From positions 1 to 64,000 of the forward strand of contig JALFVN010000002.1 in the NCBI GenBank assembly GCA_022787565.1: a stretch of DNA of 64,000 bases, in the 5' to 3' direction. The translations under genes and the position numbers were made by a program. Numbering within the stretch: position 1 is the stretch's first letter; every line of letters starts with the position of its first letter. The notes beneath the pieces were generated by a model. The model did no database searches, was not told where the DNA came from, and worked only from the letters and a program-made list of their open reading frames with translations. This DNA comes from Clostridiales bacterium. Lineage in GTDB: Bacteria > Bacillota > Clostridia > Oscillospirales > Oscillospiraceae. Below are positions 59,840 through 64,000 of the stretch, piece by piece.

Positions 59840-60106
59840 ATGATTACCAAAGAAAAGAAAACCGAAGTGATCAGCAGCAACGCCACCCACGAGGGCGATA
59901 CCGGCTCTCCTGAGGTCCAGATCGCCATTCTGTCCGAGCGCATCCTGGAGCTGACCGAGCATCTGAAGAAGCACCCCAACGACGACCACAGCCGTCTGGG
60001 CATGTACAAGATGGTCGGTAAGCGCCGCCGTCTGCTGGACTACCTGGCCAAGAAGGACATCGAGCGTTACCGTGCGATCATCGCAAAGCTGAACATCCGC
60101 AAGTAA
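59840..60106 (+). CDS. rpsO: 30S ribosomal protein S15
   Basis: An 88-residue S15 with family motifs [19 protein letters not shown] and [32 protein letters not shown]. It binds 16S rRNA early in small-subunit assembly. AAAGGGG lies ahead of ATG. pnp follows after 214 bp, the classical rpsO-pnp order. Confidence 0.97.
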   Translation: MITKEKKTEVISSNATHEGDTGSPEVQIAILSERILELTEHLKKHPNDDHSRLGMYKMVGKRRRLLDYLAKKDIERYRAIIAKLNIRK

Positions 60107-60145
60107 TTTCTGTTCAGCTCTTTACTGAGGGTTATGAAGGTTTTT

Positions 60146-60177
60146 TATGGGGACAATAGGATAATATTGTCCCCATA
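60146..60177 (+). terminator. 13-bp perfect hairpin between rpsO and pnp
   Basis: TATGGGGACAATA / TATTGTCCCCATA with GGATAA loop, followed by CCTTTG rather than a strong T run. It may be a partial terminator or an RNase III processing site of the type that controls pnp. Confidence 0.55.
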
Positions 60178-60320
60178 CCTTTGCCCCCGGTTCCCGGCAG
60201 AAGAAACCAGGGAGCTACCGACGGATTAGTATTTGAAGCAATACCGGAGTTTATCCGATTCTGCTTCAAGTGCTATGACGCCGGCAGCTCCAAAGAAAAA
60301 AAGAAGGAGAAGCAAAAGGC

Positions 60321-62441
60321 ATGATCATTACCAACAAGCAGTTTCCCAACTACAGAAAGTTCGAAATGATGTATGAAGGCCGCCCCCTGTCCATGGAAGT
60401 GGGCAAGATGGCAGAGCTCTGCAACGCGGCTGTTCTGGTGAAGTACGGCGAGACCACCGTCCTTGTCACCTGTACCGCCTCCGCCCGTCCCAAGGACGGT
60501 ATCGATTACTTCCCCCTCGCCGTGGACTTCAATGAGAAGCTCTACGCCGTGGGCCGCATCCCCGGCAGCTTCATGCGCCGCGAAGGCAAGCCCAGCCTGC
60601 CCGCAGTTCTGGCCTCCCGCCTGATCGACCGCCCCATGCGCCCCCTCTTCCCCAGCGACCTGCGCAACGACGTGGTCATCGCCTGCGAAGTGCTGTCTGT
60701 TGACCGGGACTGCTCCCCCGAGATCACCGCAATGATCGGCGCATCCGCCGCAGTCTCCATCTCCGACGTGCCCTTCAACGGCCCCATCGCCGGCATCGTT
60801 CTGGGCTGGGACGGCGAGAAGTACCTCTTCAACCCCACCCAGGAAGAGCGCAAGACCAACCGCATGACCACCACTATCGCCGCTACCCACAAGAAGATCG
60901 TCATGATCGAGTCTGAGGCCGACCAGGTCCCCGACAACGTGATGTATGAGGGTATCGTTCAGGCCCACGAGCATCTCCAGCCCGTCCTTGACCTGATCGA
61001 CAAGATGGTCGCCGAGGTAGGCAAGCCCAAATTCGCGTATGAGCACGCCTCCTTCGATGAGGAGCTGTTCCAGAAGCTGGTGGAAAACGAGTTCGCGTCC
61101 ATGGAATACTGCATGGACACCGACGACAAGAACGTCCGCGAAGCCCGCGTGAACGAGTGGGTCGCCATGGTGGAAGAGAAGTATGGCGAGGAGCACCCGG
61201 ATCTGATGCAGTACATGGACGAGATCCTGTACAAGCTGCAGAAGAAGGTCGTCAAGAAGTGGCTTCTGGCTGGCAAGCGTGTGGATGGACGCCAGATGAA
61301 CGAAATCAGGCCCCTGGCTGCCGAAGTGGGCGTCATCCCTGTTGTCCACGGCTCCGGCCTGTTTACCCGCGGCCAGACCCAGGTCCTTTCCATCGCAACG
61401 CTGGCAACCCTCAGCGAAGCCCAGAAGCTGGATACCATCTGGGAAGAGGAAGAGAAGCGCTTCATGCACCACTACAACATGCCCTCCTACTCCACCGGCG
61501 AGGCCCGTGCCAGCCGCAGCACCGGACGCCGCGAATACGGCCACGGCGCACTGGTGGAAAAGGCGCTGGAATGCGTTATCCCCGACGTGGAGGACTTCCC
61601 CTACGCCATCCGTGTAGTCTCTGAGGTCCTGTCCTCCAACGGCTCCACCTCTCAGGGCTCCATCTGCGGCACCACCCTTGCGCTGATGGACGCAGGCGTG
61701 CCCATCAAGGCTCCCGTTGCCGGCATTTCCTGCGGCCTGATTCAGGACGGCGACGACTTCACCACCTTCATCGACATTCAGGGTGTTGAAGACTTCCACG
61801 GCGAGATGGACTTCAAGGTGGCCGGCACCAAGCAGGGCATCACCGCCATTCAGATGGACCTGAAGAACGACGGACTGAAGCACGAGATCATCAAGGAAGC
61901 CTTCTCCATCACCAAGGAGGCCCGCTTCCAGATCCTGGACGCCATTATGCTCAAGGCCATTGCTGAGCCCCGCAAGGAACTGGCCAAGTCTGCCCCAAAG
62001 ATGATCCAGATCAAGATCAACCCCGACAAGATCCGCGAGGTCATCGGCTCCGGCGGCAAGGTCATCCAGAAGATCACCGCCGACACCGGCTGCAAGATCG
62101 ACATCAACGACGACGGCAGCATCTTCATCGCCAGCTCCGACATCGAAGCCTGCCGCGCCGCCCGCAAGACCATTGAGGACATTGTGTTTGAGCCGGAAGT
62201 TGGCGCACTGTACTACGGCGAGGTCAAGCGCGTGATCTCCAACCTGGGCGCTTTCGTGGAGCTGGTCCCGGGCAAGGACGCCATGTGCCACATCAAGGAT
62301 CTGGAGTTCAAGCGCACCGAGAAGGTGGAGGACGTGCTCAACGTGGGCGACAAGACCTGGGTCAAGTTCACCGGCATCGATGAAAAGGGCCGCTGGAACA
62401 TCTCCCGCAAGGACGCACTCAGAGAGCGCGGCGAAGCTTAA
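60321..62441 (+). CDS. pnp: Polynucleotide phosphorylase
   Basis: A 706-residue phosphorolytic 3'-5' exoribonuclease: two RNase PH domains (first with AGRIPGSFMRREGKPS, second with TRGQTQVLS and catalytic IQDGDDFTTFIDIQGVEDFHGEMDFKVAGT), a KH domain (IREVIGSGGKVIQKITADTG) and an S1 domain (GALYYGEVKRVISNLGAFVELVPGKDAMCHI). It degrades and tails RNA in the degradosome. AAGGAG lies 11 bp upstream. Confidence 0.97.
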   Translation: MIITNKQFPNYRKFEMMYEGRPLSMEVGKMAELCNAAVLVKYGETTVLVTCTASARPKDGIDYFPLAVDFNEKLYAVGRIPGSFMRREGKPSLPAVLASRLIDRPMRPLFPSDLRNDVVIACEVLSVDRDCSPEITAMIGASAAVSISDVPFNGPIAGIVLGWDGEKYLFNPTQEERKTNRMTTTIAATHKKIVMIESEADQVPDNVMYEGIVQAHEHLQPVLDLIDKMVAEVGKPKFAYEHASFDEELFQKLVENEFASMEYCMDTDDKNVREARVNEWVAMVEEKYGEEHPDLMQYMDEILYKLQKKVVKKWLLAGKRVDGRQMNEIRPLAAEVGVIPVVHGSGLFTRGQTQVLSIATLATLSEAQKLDTIWEEEEKRFMHHYNMPSYSTGEARASRSTGRREYGHGALVEKALECVIPDVEDFPYAIRVVSEVLSSNGSTSQGSICGTTLALMDAGVPIKAPVAGISCGLIQDGDDFTTFIDIQGVEDFHGEMDFKVAGTKQGITAIQMDLKNDGLKHEIIKEAFSITKEARFQILDAIMLKAIAEPRKELAKSAPKMIQIKINPDKIREVIGSGGKVIQKITADTGCKIDINDDGSIFIASSDIEACRAARKTIEDIVFEPEVGALYYGEVKRVISNLGAFVELVPGKDAMCHIKDLEFKRTEKVEDVLNVGDKTWVKFTGIDEKGRWNISRKDALRERGEA

Positions 62442-62456
62442 AATCGTCAATTTTAA

Positions 62457-62491
62457 CGAGGAACGGATAACCGCTCCTCGTTTTTCTTTTT
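62457..62491 (+). terminator. Rho-independent terminator after pnp
   Basis: The stem CGAGGAACGG / CCGCTCCTCG (one mismatch) is followed by TTTTTCTTTTT. Confidence 0.85.
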
Positions 62492-62507
62492 CAAATCACG
62501 ATAAATA

Positions 62508-62536
62508 TTGCGGTAAATGAAAAATTTTTCTATTAT
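62508..62536 (+). promoter_or_regulatory. Predicted promoter of the hexosamine kinase gene
   Basis: TTGCGG, 17-bp spacer, TATTAT, about 75 bp before the ATG. Confidence 0.5.
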
Positions 62537-62611
62537 CTGTGACGCAGATACTATTATTATCCGGCCGTTTTTGTACAATATAGTCAAATTGCTTTTTGGG
62601 AGGCTTTTTGA

Positions 62612-63685
62612 ATGGAGAACGCCATATTTCATTTTCCCCTTGCCGGAGCGCCTGTCTCCTGTGAAAAATACGGCTTTGGGCACATCAACCGCACCTTTCT
62701 TGTGGTGACGGATCAGGGAAAGCGATATATCCTCCAGGGGATCAACGGAAATGTCTTTCCCGATGTGCGGGGGATGATGGAGAACATTGCCGCCGTTACC
62801 CGCTTTGTGGGCGAACGGGTGAAGGACCCCAGAGGGACGCTGCACATTGTCCCCGCAGAGGATGGCGACATCATGTATACGGACGAAAAGGGCCAGAGCT
62901 GGCGGGTCTACGATTTTGTGGAGGACAGCATCTGCCTTCAGGCGGCGGAGACCCGGGAGGACTTTTTCCAGAGCGCCGTTGCTTTCGGCCGGTTTCAGGA
63001 CATGCTGACCCGGTTCCCGGCCCATACGCTGCATGAGACCATCCCCAATTTTCACAACACCCCGGAGCGGTACAAGACCTTCCGCCGGGTCCTGGCGGCG
63101 GATGTCTGCGGCAGAGCTGCCGCCGTCAGGGACGAGATCGAATTTGTCCTGTCCCGGGAGCAGACCGGGGGAGAGCTTCAGCGCATGAGAGACTGCGGCG
63201 AGCTACCTCTGCGCGTCACCCACAACGACACCAAGCTCAATAACGTCATGCTGGACGCGAAAACCAGAAAAGCCCTCTGTGTCATTGACCTGGATACGGT
63301 CATGCCCGGCCTTGCGGCCTACGATTTCGGTGATTCCATCCGCTTCGGGGCGGCTACCGCGGCGGAGGATGAGAAAGATCTGGATAAAATGAGCATGGAT
63401 CTGGAGCTTTACCGGACCTTTGCCAGAGGTTTTATCCGTTCCTGCCCCAGTCTGACCGAAAAGGAGCGGGAGACGCTTCCTCTTGGCGCAAAGACGATGA
63501 CGCTGGAGTGCGGTCTGCGTTTTCTCACCGATTATCTGGACGGGGACCACTATTTTGCTATCCATCGGCCGGAGCACAATCTGGACCGGGCCCGTACCCA
63601 GTTTAAGCTGGTCCGGGACATGGAGGAGAAATGGGAGGAAATGTGCCGCATTATCCGGGAAGAAACTGCGCTGTTCAAGGGATGA
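62612..63685 (+). CDS. nahK: N-acetylhexosamine 1-kinase (phosphotransferase family)
   Basis: A 357-residue APH-fold kinase closely following bifidobacterial NahK along its length. Shared stretches are GHINRTFLVVTD...RYILQGINGNVFPD, WRVYDFVEDS, the catalytic LRVTHNDTKLNNVMLDA near residue 205, the metal-binding VIDLDTVMPG...YDFGDSIRFGA and MTLECGLRFLTDYLDGDHYFA. NahK phosphorylates GlcNAc/GalNAc at C1 for salvage of sugars from mucin or milk glycans. The partner phosphorylase (lacto-N-biose) gene is not in the window. Ribosome site GGGAGG 9 bp ahead. Confidence 0.88.
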   Translation: MENAIFHFPLAGAPVSCEKYGFGHINRTFLVVTDQGKRYILQGINGNVFPDVRGMMENIAAVTRFVGERVKDPRGTLHIVPAEDGDIMYTDEKGQSWRVYDFVEDSICLQAAETREDFFQSAVAFGRFQDMLTRFPAHTLHETIPNFHNTPERYKTFRRVLAADVCGRAAAVRDEIEFVLSREQTGGELQRMRDCGELPLRVTHNDTKLNNVMLDAKTRKALCVIDLDTVMPGLAAYDFGDSIRFGAATAAEDEKDLDKMSMDLELYRTFARGFIRSCPSLTEKERETLPLGAKTMTLECGLRFLTDYLDGDHYFAIHRPEHNLDRARTQFKLVRDMEEKWEEMCRIIREETALFKG

Positions 63686-63701
63686 CAAATCCAAAAATCC
63701 G

Positions 63702-63710
63702 TGATATAAT
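63702..63710 (+). promoter_or_regulatory. Extended -10 promoter
   Basis: TGA-TATAAT is an extended -10 box with no clear -35, 37 bp before the PocR-type gene. Confidence 0.5.
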
Positions 63711-63747
63711 ACAGATATTAGAAAAATCCAACGGGTGAGGGCGCGCC

Positions 63748-64000
63748 ATGAATGTGCTTTTCAATAATGAACGGCTTCTCAGACTGATAACCAACCTGCA
63801 CACGCTGACGGGTATATGGGCCAATATCTTTGACGTCAACGGCAAGGACATACAGATCATCGGTTCGCAAAACCCCTTCTGCCGGCGGATAAACGCAACG
63901 CCGGAGGGCCATGCCCGCTGTGAGGCCTGCGACGCGGCGGCGGTGAAAAAATGCTCCACTCTGCGGGGAATCAATGTCTACCGCTGCCACGCGGGCATCT
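63748..64000 (+). CDS. PocR sensory domain protein, likely AraC-type regulator (partial)
   Basis: The first 84 residues are present, running off the window. LLRLITNLHTLTGIWANIFDVNGKDIQ and INATPEGHARCEACDAAAVKKCSTLRGINVYRCHAG fit the PocR sensory domain, with its Cys-rich core, normally fused to an AraC DNA-binding domain or a histidine kinase. The C-terminal part is beyond the window. Being next to nahK, it may control glycan use (inference). Confidence 0.75.
   Translation, partial: MNVLFNNERLLRLITNLHTLTGIWANIFDVNGKDIQIIGSQNPFCRRINATPEGHARCEACDAAAVKKCSTLRGINVYRCHAGI

Noticed and set aside
60273..62450. Long open frame opposite pnp, and similar ones opposite dnaE, typA and fakA
   Set aside because: Shadow frames of conserved genes without family features or start signals.

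Overview
The window reads as chromosome of a spore-forming, anaerobic, fairly GC-rich low-G+C-phylum (Bacillota) bacterium, most plausibly a gut Oscillospirales/Clostridia lineage. The support is the sporulation genes (both dipicolinate synthase subunits and spoIID), pyruvate:ferredoxin oxidoreductase, an Asp23/DAK2 pair, an ECF vitamin transporter subunit, an HPr kinase-murB-rapZ-whiA cluster, and strong AGGAGG ribosome binding sites. No rRNA, tRNA or CRISPR array was seen. Species cannot be fixed from the sequence alone.

Layout. 1-4853: tail of a gene, then a nucleoside-type ABC importer (ATPase and two permeases) followed by psuG, suggesting nucleoside/pseudouridine salvage. 5309-9413: a VTC-domain, DUF4956, beta-helix lipoprotein and repeat-protein cassette at the cell surface. 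9540-16920: a defence island on the minus strand, with type I restriction-modification genes hsdR-hsdM-hsdS plus an unknown third-party gene, then a separately promoted DUF3800 plus small nuclease-like gene pair. 17303-20821: a TetR-regulated ABC exporter and a C-terminally shortened MocR regulator divergent from an ECF S component. 21386-25248: dpaA-dpaB, thyA-folA and spoIID. 25335-29544: membrane protein, a MerR regulator with a textbook MerR promoter in front of its downstream dehydrogenase, tandem palindromic repeats and a DMT exporter. 29657-41805: hprK-murB-rapZ-whiA-dnaE, an M32 peptidase and nth, then purC-purF. 41845-44586: pncB and galK. 44650-48196: an AT-rich array of orphan polymorphic-toxin tips and immunity-like genes. 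48243-54563: vanY, small membrane proteins and nifJ. 54213-64000: Asp23 and DAK2 genes, a REP-type transposase, a DUF896/HD-nucleotidase pair, typA, rpsO, pnp, an N-acetylhexosamine kinase and the start of a PocR-type regulator.

The most unusual thing is a dispersed, palindrome-rich non-coding element of about 160-200 bp present three times (4871-5127, 36974-37234, 50179-50390). In each place it lies between two direct copies (28-29 bp) of the local terminator-type hairpin. The hairpin sequence differs between loci but is the same on both sides within a locus, which looks like target duplication by an element that inserts into terminators. Second in interest are the DUF3800/nuclease-like gene pair beside the type I restriction genes, the orphan Rhs tip array, and a REP-transposase gene carrying two inverted REP-like sequences inside its own reading frame.
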